Counted from the stretch's first letter, positions 18,044 to 26,721 are shown. The stretch is DNA of 64,000 nt from LMUY01 sp964244585 (GCA_964244585.1 CAXTJM010000006.1:112063-176062), one strand, 5' to 3'. The notes: generated by a model from the letters alone, not told the origin. Numbers and translations: made by a program.

Positions 18044-18064
18044 CCCTCTCCCAAAGGGAGAGGG
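18044..18064. terminator. Bidirectional hairpin between dgcA and the amino-acid importer operon
   Basis: CCCTCTCCC-AAA-GGGAGAGGG, a perfect 9-bp stem with a 3-base loop, sits in the 62-bp gap between convergent stop codons. There is no clear T-tract. It may terminate both transcripts or be a copy of a dispersed palindrome. Confidence 0.5.
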
Positions 18065-18084
18065 AGACGTAGCGCCGTCCCGGT

Positions 18085-18906
18085 CTACTGCAGGCGCGGC
18101 GCGCCGGTTTCTGCCCCGGACGGGTCCAGGCCGAACGAACCCAGGTACTTCGCGATGTCGCCGTTCTTGTGCATGTCCGCGATATCGGCATCCAGCGCGC
18201 TGCCCAGGGACGCGTTGGCTTTCGTGTAGAGCAGGTTGGCCTGCGACGCGTCGGTCGACGCCAGCACGCGCGGGTCCGGCTGCGCCACCTTGATGACGAT
18301 GCCCGCGTAGCCGCCCCGCTTCTGCGCGTAGGCGCCGGTGCCGTAGCTGTCGACGCCGATCTGGATGCGGCCGGCCTGCAGGTCCTGCGCGAGGGCGACC
18401 GGGTTCGGGTACAAATGGAGGTTGGTGCCGAGCAGCTTCTGCAAATCCGTCACCCACAGGAAGCCGGACACGGTGCCGACCTGCTTGCCCATCATGGCCG
18501 CCACGGTGGAAGCGCCATCCTTGGAATAGATGCCCATCTGGTCGAGATAGGTCGGGGCGGACAGGCCCAGCACCTTCGCCCGCTCCGCCGTGCGGTACCA
18601 GTCGCCACCGGCGATGTCGGCCTTGCCGCTAATGACGTACTGGATGGTGGCGGCTGGGTCGACCACCACCGGGGTAAGGGTGAGGCAGGCCGCCTTGGCG
18701 ATATATTTCAGCATCTCCCCGTCGACGCCGCCGATGTCGCCGCCTGACGTCACGGAGAAGGGTGGGTACTCGTAGATCGCTACGGTGAGCTTGCCGGCGG
18801 TGACTACCTGGTCGATCTTGTGGGTGGGCGTGCAGCTTTGCGCCAGTGCCATCCCGCTGGGTGCGAGGAGGCAGGCGACGGCAAGTGCGGCGAATCTGAC
18901 GGTCAT
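18085..18906 (-). CDS. Polar amino-acid ABC transporter, substrate-binding protein
   Basis: Periplasmic binding protein of SBP family 3, 273 residues, with a signal peptide of ~22 residues ending ALA. Family stretches are GKLTVAIYEYPPFS, GEMLKYIAKAA, ISGKADIAGGDWYRTAERAK and GKQVGTVSGFLW. ATG at 18906 follows AAAGGGA. It is the last gene of an ATPase-permease-permease-binding-protein operon on the minus strand. Placed between dgcA and sarcosine oxidase, it may import betaine-type or amino-acid substrates for them (inference from position). Confidence 0.85.
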   Translation of the reverse strand: MTVRFAALAVACLLAPSGMALAQSCTPTHKIDQVVTAGKLTVAIYEYPPFSVTSGGDIGGVDGEMLKYIAKAACLTLTPVVVDPAATIQYVISGKADIAGGDWYRTAERAKVLGLSAPTYLDQMGIYSKDGASTVAAMMGKQVGTVSGFLWVTDLQKLLGTNLHLYPNPVALAQDLQAGRIQIGVDSYGTGAYAQKRGGYAGIVIKVAQPDPRVLASTDASQANLLYTKANASLGSALDADIADMHKNGDIAKYLGSFGLDPSGAETGAPRLQ

Positions 18907-18946
18907 AGGCTGTCCCTTTGGTTGCAGGTGAAGGTGCACGCGCGTC

Positions 18947-19606
18947 TCAGGCCGCATGCCGCCCGAGGCGTCGTTCGAGGAGGGTGACCAGGATGGTCGC
19001 CGGAATGCAGACCGCGGCGAACATCAGCGCCGCCAGCAGGAAGACGGGCAGATAGCGGAACGTGTTCGAGCCGACGATGTACGCCTGGCTGACGATTTCC
19101 GGCAGCGCGATCGTGAAGCAGAGCGAACTGGCCTGCAACATGATGATCGAGAAGCCCAACAGCGCGGGAACCGCCACGCGCAGGCCCTGCGGCAGGATCA
19201 CGTAGCGCAATGCATCGATCCGGGTGAGGCCGATCACCTGGGCGGCTTCCTGCTGGCCGGCCGGCACCGCCTCCAGCCCGGCACGGATGATCTCGCTGGT
19301 GTAGGCGCCGGTGCACCATGCCAGGGCAAGGCTGGCCGCCGTGAAGGAGGTCAGCGTCAGCCCCGCCGTCGGCAGGCCGAAATAGGCGAATTGCAGCAGG
19401 ATGAGCGCGGGGGTGCCGCGGCCGATCTCGACGATGACCAGCGCCGTCCAGCGGAGTGCGGCGGCTTTCGACTGGATGGCCAGTGCGAGCAGCAGGCCGA
19501 GCGGGATGCCCAGCACCAGGCAGGCCGCCGTCACCTCCAGGCTGATGGCGAAGCCGCCGAGCAGGTCGGGGAACCACTCGCCCCAGAAGTCGAGCACGTC
19601 GCTCAC
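18947..19606 (-). CDS. Polar amino-acid ABC transporter permease (HisM/GlnP type)
   Basis: Inner-membrane permease of 219 residues with about five helices. The conserved loop GAYTSEIIRAGLEAVPAGQQEAAQVIGL through ILPQGLRVAVPAL is the ATPase contact typical of the family. Start is GTG, overlapping the stop of the other permease (GTGA). It pairs with that permease to form the membrane channel. Confidence 0.87.
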   Translation of the reverse strand: MSDVLDFWGEWFPDLLGGFAISLEVTAACLVLGIPLGLLLALAIQSKAAALRWTALVIVEIGRGTPALILLQFAYFGLPTAGLTLTSFTAASLALAWCTGAYTSEIIRAGLEAVPAGQQEAAQVIGLTRIDALRYVILPQGLRVAVPALLGFSIIMLQASSLCFTIALPEIVSQAYIVGSNTFRYLPVFLLAALMFAAVCIPATILVTLLERRLGRHAA

Positions 19607-20244
19607 CGTGCCACCACCGCGCGCAGCCTGGTGTCGGTCCAGCGCGCCAGCCAGGCGATCGGGAGGCTGATGACGATGTAGAGCAGGCCGGCGGCCGCGT
19701 AGATGTCCAACCCGCGGAACGTCTGCTGCGACAGGTGATAGGCCTCGTACGCGATCTCGTGCACGCCGATCGCCGACGCGACCGCAGTGTCCTTCAGCAG
19801 GCCGATCACGTAGGTCGTGGCGGACGGCAGCGCGATGCGCATGAGCTGCGGTGCGATCACATCGACGAAGCGGTGCCGCGGGGAGAGGTTCAGCACGGTG
19901 GACGCTTCCCACTGCCCGGTATGGATCGCCGAGAGCGAGCCGCGGTAGATCTCCGCCATGTTGGCCGCCGTGATCAGGCCGAGCCCGATCGCCGCCGAGC
20001 TGAACGGGTCGAGCTGGAGATAGCCGAAGCCGATGCCGAAGAAAATGATGAACAGCCAGACGATCGGCGGGATGGCCCTGAACGTCAGGATCAGCGCCGT
20101 GCCGAGGAAGCCGACGAAGCGGTTGCGGGACATCCGCATCGCGCAAAGCGGCAGTCCGAGCACGGCGCCCAGCAGGAAGGCGGCGAGCGTCAGCGCGATG
20201 GTGAACGGGATCCCCACCATCACGGTCGAAAGGTTGGCCAGCAT
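19603..20244 (-). CDS. Polar amino-acid ABC transporter permease (second subunit)
   Basis: Second permease of the importer, 213 residues from the ATG at 20244. A TTG at 20250 overlapping the ATPase stop would add two residues. The signature ATPase-contact loop is AANMAEIYRGSLSAIHTGQWEAST through IAPQLMRIALPSATTYVIGLLKDTAVAS. Its order in the operon suggests co-translation with the ATPase. Confidence 0.87.
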   Translation of the reverse strand: MLANLSTVMVGIPFTIALTLAAFLLGAVLGLPLCAMRMSRNRFVGFLGTALILTFRAIPPIVWLFIIFFGIGFGYLQLDPFSSAAIGLGLITAANMAEIYRGSLSAIHTGQWEASTVLNLSPRHRFVDVIAPQLMRIALPSATTYVIGLLKDTAVASAIGVHEIAYEAYHLSQQTFRGLDIYAAAGLLYIVISLPIAWLARWTDTRLRAVVAR

Positions 20245-20246
20245 GG

Positions 20247-21047
20247 TCAACGGTCTTTGACCGCACTCAGGAAACGCCTGGCGCGCGCGCTCTGCGGGTT
20301 GCGCATGACGTCCGCACTGCGCCCCTCCTCGACGATCTTGCCGTCGGCCATGACCAGCACGCGGTTGGAGACGTTTTCGGCGAAATGCATCTCGTGCGTG
20401 ACGACGATCATCGTCATCCCGCCCTCCGCCAGCTCCCGCATCACGGCCAGCACTTCGAGGCCGAGTTCGGGGTCGAGGGCGGAGGTCGGCTCGTCGAACA
20501 GCATCACCTGCGGCTCCAGCGCCAGGGCCCGGGCGATGGCGATGCGCTGCTGCTGGCCGCCGGAGCAGCGGGCCGGATACTGGGTGGCCTTGTCCGCCAG
20601 CCCGACCCGCCTGAGCAGTTGCATGCCGACCGCCTCCGCCTCCGCGCGGCTGCGCCCCATGGTGCGTTCCTGCGCCAGGCTGATGTTGCGCAGCACGGTC
20701 AGGTGCGGGAACAGGTTGAAGGACTGGAACACCATGCCGACGGCCCGGCGAAGCTGCACCAGGTCCTTGCGGGGCGTGGGCCTGCCCGCCTCGACCACGA
20801 CACCGGCCAGGGTCACGCGGCCCGACGTGGCGCGCTCCAGCAGGTTCACGCAGCGCAGCAAGGTGCTCTTGCCGGACCCGCTGGGTCCGATGATGGCCAT
20901 CACCTCGCCAGCCCGGAGCTTCAGGTTCACGTCGTCGAGCACGACATGATGGCCGTAGCTTTTACGGATGGCGTCGAGCCGTACCAGTTCGGCCTGTCTC
21001 GATGGCTGTGACGCGGCCGGGATAGCGCTGGCGGATGTGACGCTCAT
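20247..21047 (-). CDS. Polar amino-acid ABC transporter ATPase (GlnQ/HisP type)
   Basis: Cytoplasmic ATPase of 266 residues, first gene of the importer operon. Walker A is GPSGSGKST, Q-loop MVFQSFNLFPHLTV, Walker B VMLFDEPTSALDPE, H-loop VVTHEMHFA. The signature reads CSGGQQQR instead of the usual LSGGQQQR, a mild change still seen in functional proteins. The 189 bp between this gene and the sarcosine-oxidase-like gene hold no gene that I see and probably carry its promoter. Confidence 0.9.
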   Translation of the reverse strand: MSVTSASAIPAASQPSRQAELVRLDAIRKSYGHHVVLDDVNLKLRAGEVMAIIGPSGSGKSTLLRCVNLLERATSGRVTLAGVVVEAGRPTPRKDLVQLRRAVGMVFQSFNLFPHLTVLRNISLAQERTMGRSRAEAEAVGMQLLRRVGLADKATQYPARCSGGQQQRIAIARALALEPQVMLFDEPTSALDPELGLEVLAVMRELAEGGMTMIVVTHEMHFAENVSNRVLVMADGKIVEEGRSADVMRNPQSARARRFLSAVKDR

Positions 21048-21236
21048 CGTGCCTCCTCGACCGGGTCAGCCGCGTCCGCCAGGGCAGGGATCTGCCGACG
21101 GTTCCGCGGGATCGGCAATCGACGAGGCAAGCATCATGCCAACGCCCCAACTTTCGTCGGGCCAGCCGCCCGCCGCGGCGTCGACGTGCCTGCATGGGCG
21201 CCGGGCGGCCGGGAGAGGTCGCATAGCCGGGTTCGC

Positions 21237-22400
21237 CTACTGCGCGGCGGCCGGGAGCGCCTCCGCCGCCAATCCCGGCCGATCCAGGCGCAGGAAACCG
21301 ATCTCGTGTCGCGTGGCGCCGTTGCCCGTCGCCAGGTCGGCCACGATCTCGCCGATGACGCTGCAGAATTTATAGCCATGGCCGGAGCACGGCGACACCA
21401 GCACCACCTGCTGGTAGCTTGGATGATGGTCCAGCACGAAATGCTCGTCCGGTGTGTTGGTGAACAGGCAGGTCCGCAACCCCATGGTCGGGCCGCTGCC
21501 CGCAGGGAAGTAGCGTTCACCGAACTGCCGCAGCAACGCCTCGTCGGCGGCATCGACCTCCCGCCGCACGACATCGGCGGGCGAGGCCTCGCCGAGGTGG
21601 TGGTAGCGGCCGAACTTGAAGCCCGGCACCTCGTAGACCGGGAAGCCGTAATAGCGGCCTTCCTCGACCTGGAGGTTGAAGACCGGGAATGCCTCCGGGG
21701 TGAACAACTCCGGCTGGAACGGCTGCAGCCAGGCCAGCACCTGCCGCTCCGGCACGGCGCGGCCAGCCAGCGGCGCGGCCAGCTCGCCCATCCAGGGGCC
21801 GGCGGCCAGCACCAGCCGGGCCGCCTCGTACACGCCCTTGGTCGTCCGCACGGCGACGCTGCCCGACGGCCGGACCTCCCAGTCCAGCACCGGCTCGCGC
21901 GCCTGGATCACCGCGCCCGCTTCCTGCGCCGCCCGGACATGGGCGACGATGGCACGTTCGCTGGCTATGAGGCCGCCTTGCGGCTGGAACACGGCGCGGG
22001 CGGAGGGGGGCAGCCGGTAGCCTGGGAAGCGGGCGTTGACCTCGGCCCCCGACAGCACCTCGTGCGACAGGCCATGCAGCCGGGCGGAGGCGAGGGCGCC
22101 CTGGAACAGCGCGTCGTCCTCCGGCCCGGCGTCGATCGACCCGGTTGTCACCAGCAAGGTCTCGCCGGTGGCGCGCTCGGCCTCGGCCCATAGCTCGTAG
22201 GCGCGGTGCAGCAACGGCACGTAGGCCGGGTCTTCGTAGTATGGCAGGCGTATGATGCGGCTGATGCCATGCGAGGAGCCCATGGCGTGCGGGATGTCGA
22301 ACCGCTCCAACCCCAGCACCCGCTGGCCGCGCCGGGCCAACTGCCAGCAGGCGGCGCTTCCCATGCCGCCGACGCCGACGACGATCACATCGTAGCTCAA
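21237..22400 (-). CDS. Monomeric sarcosine oxidase / N-methyl amino acid oxidase
   Basis: 387-residue flavoprotein of the MSOX/SolA family. The N-terminal FAD motif is VVGVGGMGSAACWQLARRG, followed by GSSHGISRIIR. The covalent-flavin Cys sits in LRTCLFTNTPDEHFVLD, matching the conserved MSOX site, and the C-terminal SGHGYKF is also conserved. The family oxidises sarcosine (or N-methyltryptophan, pipecolate) to the amine, formaldehyde and peroxide. After GbcAB and DgcA this supplies the last demethylation, sarcosine to glycine. It is in its own minus-strand unit near the nicX gene. Confidence 0.85.
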   Translation of the reverse strand: MSYDVIVVGVGGMGSAACWQLARRGQRVLGLERFDIPHAMGSSHGISRIIRLPYYEDPAYVPLLHRAYELWAEAERATGETLLVTTGSIDAGPEDDALFQGALASARLHGLSHEVLSGAEVNARFPGYRLPPSARAVFQPQGGLIASERAIVAHVRAAQEAGAVIQAREPVLDWEVRPSGSVAVRTTKGVYEAARLVLAAGPWMGELAAPLAGRAVPERQVLAWLQPFQPELFTPEAFPVFNLQVEEGRYYGFPVYEVPGFKFGRYHHLGEASPADVVRREVDAADEALLRQFGERYFPAGSGPTMGLRTCLFTNTPDEHFVLDHHPSYQQVVLVSPCSGHGYKFCSVIGEIVADLATGNGATRHEIGFLRLDRPGLAAEALPAAAQ

Positions 22401-22443
22401 AGCCTCACCTCATGGACGGGCCGGGTCATGCGCGGCGGCACGG

Positions 22444-23469
22444 TCAGGCGGCTCTCTGCAGATCCTTGGCGACGACCTTGCCGTCCAGCACCACGGGCTC
22501 GTCGTCCAGCAGCAGGCTGCAGTTCCGCATGGGAATGTCCAAATGGCAGGCCGTGTCGTTGGGTCCGCCCAACTCGTTGTTCGGGCCGGTGGAGAACATG
22601 ACGTTGCCATGGAACGAGCGCAGCTCCATGCCCATTCCGCCGGGGAACTGGGTCAGCCCGTGCCACTGCGCCCGGTGGTCCAGGCCCCAGCCGACATGGG
22701 ACATGCCGAAGCCGCGCGGGTCGTCGAATTCGGCCATGTAGGACTTGATCAACTCGGCCTCCAGGCCGCCGCGGATGTCCTGGACGAAACCCTTTTCGAT
22801 CGTATAGGTGACGGGCTCGCGGACATAGGTGTTGAACGGCAGCAGCACGTCGCCGGGCGCCAGCACGATCCGGCCATCCACCCCGTCATCGGCGGCACCG
22901 GTGAACACGAAGGCGGCGGGCCAATGGTCCCAGCGGCCGGGCTGGTCCGTGTAGCCATACTCGTCGACCGTCGGGTAGACACCCAGCCGGTAGGTGACGT
23001 CCGTGCCGTGCCGGCTGGTGATGCGCAGCGTCTTGGCCTGGCGCAGCACGGCGGCGGCAGCCTCCACGCGGTCCCGCAGCTCCGTCGTGGGCATCAGCCG
23101 TGCCAGCAGCGGCGCGGGCTCCACGGCGGTGAGCACGCGGGCGCCGGCGGCCTGGATCGCCATCTGTTCGTCGCTGAACAGCAGGAAGATCAGGTCCACC
23201 ACCATGTCGGCGCGCTTCAGCGCCTCCACCGCATCGGGGTTATGGGCCAGGCCCGACTCGCCGACGGCCCACGCGCCGTTGCCGGGCACCGGTGCCGGCA
23301 GGCGCAGGTGGTACATGCGCGCGCCCAGGCGCTGGCCGGCCGCCAGGAAGGCGTCGGCGTAGTCCAGCCGGTCGCTGCCCTGCGAGAGCACGATCACCTT
23401 CTCGCCCTCATGCACGCCCGAAAGCGTGAGTTGCTGCAGGCAAATCTCGGTCAACGCGTTGCGGTCCAT
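22444..23469 (-). CDS. nicX: 2,5-Dihydroxypyridine 5,6-dioxygenase-like protein (NicX)
   Basis: 341-residue protein resembling NicX, the iron-dependent extradiol-type dioxygenase that opens 2,5-dihydroxypyridine to N-formylmaleamate in nicotinate breakdown; it shares the fold of M29 aminopeptidases. Close matches are LGVYPTVDEYGYTDQPGRWDHWP, IEKGFVQDIRGGLEAE, MSHVGWGLDHRAQW and NNELGG...CHLDIPMRNCSLLLDD, which include the metal-binding His, Glu and Asp residues of the family. The ATG follows AGGGAG. It is probably co-transcribed with the GntR gene 14 bp upstream. The true ring substrate could differ from that of NicX. Confidence 0.82.
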   Translation of the reverse strand: MDRNALTEICLQQLTLSGVHEGEKVIVLSQGSDRLDYADAFLAAGQRLGARMYHLRLPAPVPGNGAWAVGESGLAHNPDAVEALKRADMVVDLIFLLFSDEQMAIQAAGARVLTAVEPAPLLARLMPTTELRDRVEAAAAVLRQAKTLRITSRHGTDVTYRLGVYPTVDEYGYTDQPGRWDHWPAAFVFTGAADDGVDGRIVLAPGDVLLPFNTYVREPVTYTIEKGFVQDIRGGLEAELIKSYMAEFDDPRGFGMSHVGWGLDHRAQWHGLTQFPGGMGMELRSFHGNVMFSTGPNNELGGPNDTACHLDIPMRNCSLLLDDEPVVLDGKVVAKDLQRAA

Positions 23470-23483
23470 CGGCGTGGCTCCCT

Positions 23484-24173
23484 TCAGGCGGCGGCGTTCG
23501 TGTCGTGCAACGTGGCGAGCATCCGGCGCGCCACCTGGTCCATGTGGCGGCGAACCGCCAGCGCGGCGCCATCGGCGTCGCCGGCCAGGATGCAGTGCAT
23601 CAGGGGGCCGTGGCTGCGGCAGGCCTGCGGCCACAATCCCCGCTCGTTCACCCGGCGGCGCGCACGGTGGACGTGCCACATCATCGTCGCGTGCAGCCGC
23701 GCCAGCGTCGCATTGCCGGCGTGCTGCACAATGGCGTGGTGGAACTCGTCATTCAACGCGTTGTAGCGCGGCAGCTTGCCGGCAACGGCCGCGTCCCGCA
23801 TCGCCTCGTCCAAGGAGCGCAGTGCGTGCAAGGCTGCCGGATCCTGCTGGGCGGCGACCTTGGCAGCCGCCATCTGCTCCAGCCCGGTCAGCACCTCCAG
23901 CTTCTCGATCAGGTCGGGCGGGTCGATCGGGGTCACCACGGCGCCGACATGGGGCACCAGCCGGACCAGGCCCTCCCGCTCCAGCAGCTTCAGCACGTCC
24001 CGCAGCGGGGTGCGGGACACCCCGAACTCCTCGCACAGCTCCGGCTCGGCCAGCCGCTGGCCGGGCAGCCATCGGCCCTCGACGATATCGGCGCGGAGCT
24101 GCGGCAGGATTTGCTCGTAGATCGGCTCCCGGATGGCCGGGTGCTCGGGTAGAGCCAAGCTGGACGTGCCCAC
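23484..24173 (-). CDS. GntR-family regulator, FCD subfamily
   Basis: 229-residue regulator. The winged helix is at YEQILPQLRADIVEGRWLPGQRLAEPELCEEFGVSRTPLRDVLKLLEREGLV. The FCD ligand domain follows, with metal or ligand residues in YNALNDEFHHAIV and SHGPLMHCILAGD. Start is GTG at 24173, chosen because GGAGG lies 5 bases before it; longer in-frame starts lack this. It is divergent from the FAD hydroxylase gene, with two GTATAC palindromes between them, so it probably controls both directions and responds to a pathway intermediate. Confidence 0.87.
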   Translation of the reverse strand: MGTSSLALPEHPAIREPIYEQILPQLRADIVEGRWLPGQRLAEPELCEEFGVSRTPLRDVLKLLEREGLVRLVPHVGAVVTPIDPPDLIEKLEVLTGLEQMAAAKVAAQQDPAALHALRSLDEAMRDAAVAGKLPRYNALNDEFHHAIVQHAGNATLARLHATMMWHVHRARRRVNERGLWPQACRSHGPLMHCILAGDADGAALAVRRHMDQVARRMLATLHDTNAAA

Positions 24174-24199
24174 GGAGCCTCCGGGTTTGTCGCGGCATA

Positions 24200-24205
24200 G
24201 TATAC
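24200..24205. promoter_or_regulatory. GTATAC palindrome, candidate GntR operator 1
   Basis: GTATAC within ATAGTATACGG, 27 bp before the GntR gene's GTG. FCD-type GntR regulators commonly bind palindromes of the form TGTATACA. A second copy lies at 24325, both within the same divergent promoter region. Confidence 0.5.
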
Positions 24206-24324
24206 GGCAATGGGTGAAACACAACGCGGTCTGGCGGTGAGCGCCTTCATTATAGGCAGTCTTCCCGCCGCAACCCTGCCCGTGCATTACCCGGAAAAAT
24301 ATGCTGCATTCGGTCGCCCGATCC

Positions 24325-24330
24325 GTATAC
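24325..24330. promoter_or_regulatory. GTATAC palindrome, candidate GntR operator 2
   Basis: GTATAC within TCCGTATACGAT, 26 bp before the FAD-hydroxylase ATG. It shares GTATACG with the copy at 24200. The two copies sit symmetrically, each close to one of the divergent genes. Confidence 0.5.
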
Positions 24331-24355
24331 GATCCTTCCGGCATTGAAGGAAGCC

Positions 24356-25573
24356 ATGGTGCGGTCATTGCGGGTGGGCATTATCGGCGGCGGTATCGGC
24401 GGCTTGGCGCTGGCGGTGGCGCTGCGCCAGCGCGGCATGGAAGCCACCGTGTTCGAGCGCGCCGAGGCGTTCGGCGAAGTGGGCGCCGGCATCCAGGTCA
24501 CGCCGAACGCGGCGAAGGTGTTGCGCGGGTTGGGGCTGCTCCCGGCGCTGCAGGCCATCAGCTTCACTCCGCAGGCGCTGGTCGGCCGCAACTGGCGCAG
24601 CGGCCGCGAGATGTTCCGCACTCCGCTCGCCGGCGAGTGCGAACGCCTGTACCACGCACCCTTCCTGCACGCGCATCGGGCCGACCTGCACCGCATCCTG
24701 GCCGAGCGCTTGCCGGACGGCACCGCCCGTCTTGGCATGGCCTGCACCGGGATCGTGCAGGGCACCGGGTCGGCCACGGCCCGCTTCGCCGATGGCTCGG
24801 AGTACGAGGCGGATGTGATCGTGGGGGCGGACGGCATCCACTCCGCCATTCGCCGGACACTGTTCGGCGAACAGGCGCCGCGCTTCACCGGCAACATGTG
24901 CTGGCGCGCCGTGGTGCCGTTCGACACGCCGCCCCTGGAGTTCGTCTCGCCCGACAGCTCGTTCTGGATGGGACCGCACGGACACGTTGTCACCTATTAT
25001 GTGCAGGGCGGCCGCGCGGTGAACATCGTGGCCGTGTCCGAGACGGCGGACTGGGTGGAAGAATCCTGGAACGCCCCCTCCTCGCGGGAGGAGCTGCTGG
25101 CCGGCTACCAGGGTTGGAACGACAAGCTCGTCCGCCTGTTCTCGCAGGCCTCGGCCGTGTTCAAGTGGGGGCTGTTCGACCGGGACCCGATGCCAGCCTG
25201 GTCGGTCGGGCGGGCGACGCTGCTGGGAGACGCGGCGCATCCGATGCTGCCCTTCCTGTCGCAGGGTGCGGCGATGGCGATCGAAGACGGCTACGTGCTC
25301 GCCGCCGCCCTGGACGCGCATAAGGCCGACCCGAAGCAGGGCCTGGCGCGCTACGAGGAATTGCGCCGTCCGCGCACGGCCCGCGTGCAGCTCGAATCCC
25401 GCGAGCGCGGACGGACCTACCACCTAGCCTCGCCGCTCGCCCTGTTGAAGCGGGACGTGGCGTACCGCCTGCGCAGCCTGGTGAACCCGCATAAATCGGG
25501 CATCCAGGCCAACTGGGTGTACGATTACGACGCGCTTGCCGCCGTGCCTGCGCCGCTTGCCGAAGCCGCCTGA
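24356..25573 (+). CDS. FAD-dependent aromatic hydroxylase (NicC/salicylate hydroxylase-like)
   Basis: 405-residue class A flavin monooxygenase. The FAD-binding GxGxxG is IIGGGIGGLALAVALRQRG, the second FAD region is GADGIHSAIRRTLFG and the third is ATLLGDAAHPMLPFLSQGAAMAIEDG. The layout matches NicC (6-hydroxynicotinate 3-monooxygenase) and salicylate hydroxylases. Next to nicX it may make the dihydroxypyridine that NicX opens (inference). ATG at 24356 was chosen because GAAGGA precedes it; a TTG four codons earlier is possible. The Rieske oxygenase follows after 22 bp. Confidence 0.82.
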   Translation: MVRSLRVGIIGGGIGGLALAVALRQRGMEATVFERAEAFGEVGAGIQVTPNAAKVLRGLGLLPALQAISFTPQALVGRNWRSGREMFRTPLAGECERLYHAPFLHAHRADLHRILAERLPDGTARLGMACTGIVQGTGSATARFADGSEYEADVIVGADGIHSAIRRTLFGEQAPRFTGNMCWRAVVPFDTPPLEFVSPDSSFWMGPHGHVVTYYVQGGRAVNIVAVSETADWVEESWNAPSSREELLAGYQGWNDKLVRLFSQASAVFKWGLFDRDPMPAWSVGRATLLGDAAHPMLPFLSQGAAMAIEDGYVLAAALDAHKADPKQGLARYEELRRPRTARVQLESRERGRTYHLASPLALLKRDVAYRLRSLVNPHKSGIQANWVYDYDALAAVPAPLAEAA

Positions 25574-25595
25574 ATCCCGCACGAGGAGTGTGCCC

Positions 25596-26639
25596 ATGCT
25601 CGACACGCTGACGACCCCGGCCAGCCCGCTCTGCCGCGACCCGGCCATGCTGAACGAGTGGCACGTGGTCGCCTATTCGACCGACTTGGTGCCGGGCCAG
25701 GTGTATTCGACCCGGCTGCTGGAGCGGGACCTGGTGGGCTGGCGGGACGCGGCCGGAGAGGCGCATATCTGGGACGATCTGTGCATCCACCGCGGCGCGC
25801 GGCTGTCGAAGGGCTGGATCGCCGACGACACGCTGGTGTGCCCCTATCATGGCTGGCGCTACAATGGCGCGGCGGAGTGCGTCTTGATCCCGGTGGCCCC
25901 CGGGCAGCCGATCCCGCCCAAGGCCCGCGCCTTCCCGGTGCGCACGATGGAGCAGGATGGTTTCGTCTGGGCGACGCTCGGCTCCCCCGCGCACGAGCCG
26001 CCCGCCTTCCCCGAGCGGGACGCCGCCGGCTTCCGCGCCTTCTTCGCCGGGCCTTACCTTTACCGGGCCAATGGCTTCCGTTCCGTGGAGAACTTCCTGG
26101 ACGCGACACATTTCCCATTCGTGCATGCCGGGCTGAACGGAGTTTCCACCAGCCCCGACATCATCCCGGATTACGAGGTGCAGCGGACCGAGACGGGCGT
26201 GCATTCCAGCGAGATCAGCGTGTTCCAGCCGTTCGGCGATTTCCGCGGCGTGCCGGTGCAGGCAGGCTACTCCTATTCCGCGTTCCGGCCGCTGGTGGCG
26301 TATTTCTCCAAGCGGGTCACTATCAAAGATCCGGAAAAGGCATCGCTCGGCGGTCCGGACGATCGTTTCACGACCTTCTTCACCTCGCAGCCGGTGGACG
26401 AGGTGAATTGCATCAACCGGGTGTTGTTCGCGATCAACTTCGCGCCCGACATGACCCTGGAGCAGATGCTGCCGCGGCAGGACATCGTGTACGGCCAGGA
26501 TCGCGACATCGTGGAGACGCAGCGCCCGGAGCGGATCCCGGTGGATCTGCGCGAGGAGATGCACCACCGGTCTGACCGGATGGGCGTGGCCTACCGGCGG
26601 TTCCTCGCCGAGTTAGGGATCACCTACGGCACGGCGTGA
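25596..26639 (+). CDS. Rieske non-haem iron oxygenase (VanA-like)
   Basis: 347-residue oxygenase subunit. The Rieske ligands are C63-x-H65 and C82-x2-H85. The mononuclear iron motif is ENFLDATHFPFVHAG near residue 165, as in O-demethylating or ring-hydroxylating oxygenases of the vanillate type. GAGGAG precedes the ATG. It is co-oriented with the FAD hydroxylase, in a nicX/GntR setting, so it probably prepares an N-heteroaromatic ring. No cognate reductase is encoded in the immediate cluster; the nearest is gbcB about 11 kb away. Confidence 0.83.
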   Translation: MLDTLTTPASPLCRDPAMLNEWHVVAYSTDLVPGQVYSTRLLERDLVGWRDAAGEAHIWDDLCIHRGARLSKGWIADDTLVCPYHGWRYNGAAECVLIPVAPGQPIPPKARAFPVRTMEQDGFVWATLGSPAHEPPAFPERDAAGFRAFFAGPYLYRANGFRSVENFLDATHFPFVHAGLNGVSTSPDIIPDYEVQRTETGVHSSEISVFQPFGDFRGVPVQAGYSYSAFRPLVAYFSKRVTIKDPEKASLGGPDDRFTTFFTSQPVDEVNCINRVLFAINFAPDMTLEQMLPRQDIVYGQDRDIVETQRPERIPVDLREEMHHRSDRMGVAYRRFLAELGITYGTA

Positions 26640-26721
26640 GCCGCTGCGCCGACCATCCCCAGGCATGGGCAGCACGGCGCGGCCGGGGACCGGCGGCTAT
26701 GAGCCAGCGGCGCAGAAGGTC

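Noticed and set aside
18044..18064. A CRISPR-like or REP-type repeat unit
   Set aside because: Only one copy was noticed in the window, at a convergent junction; a transcription terminator is the simpler reading.
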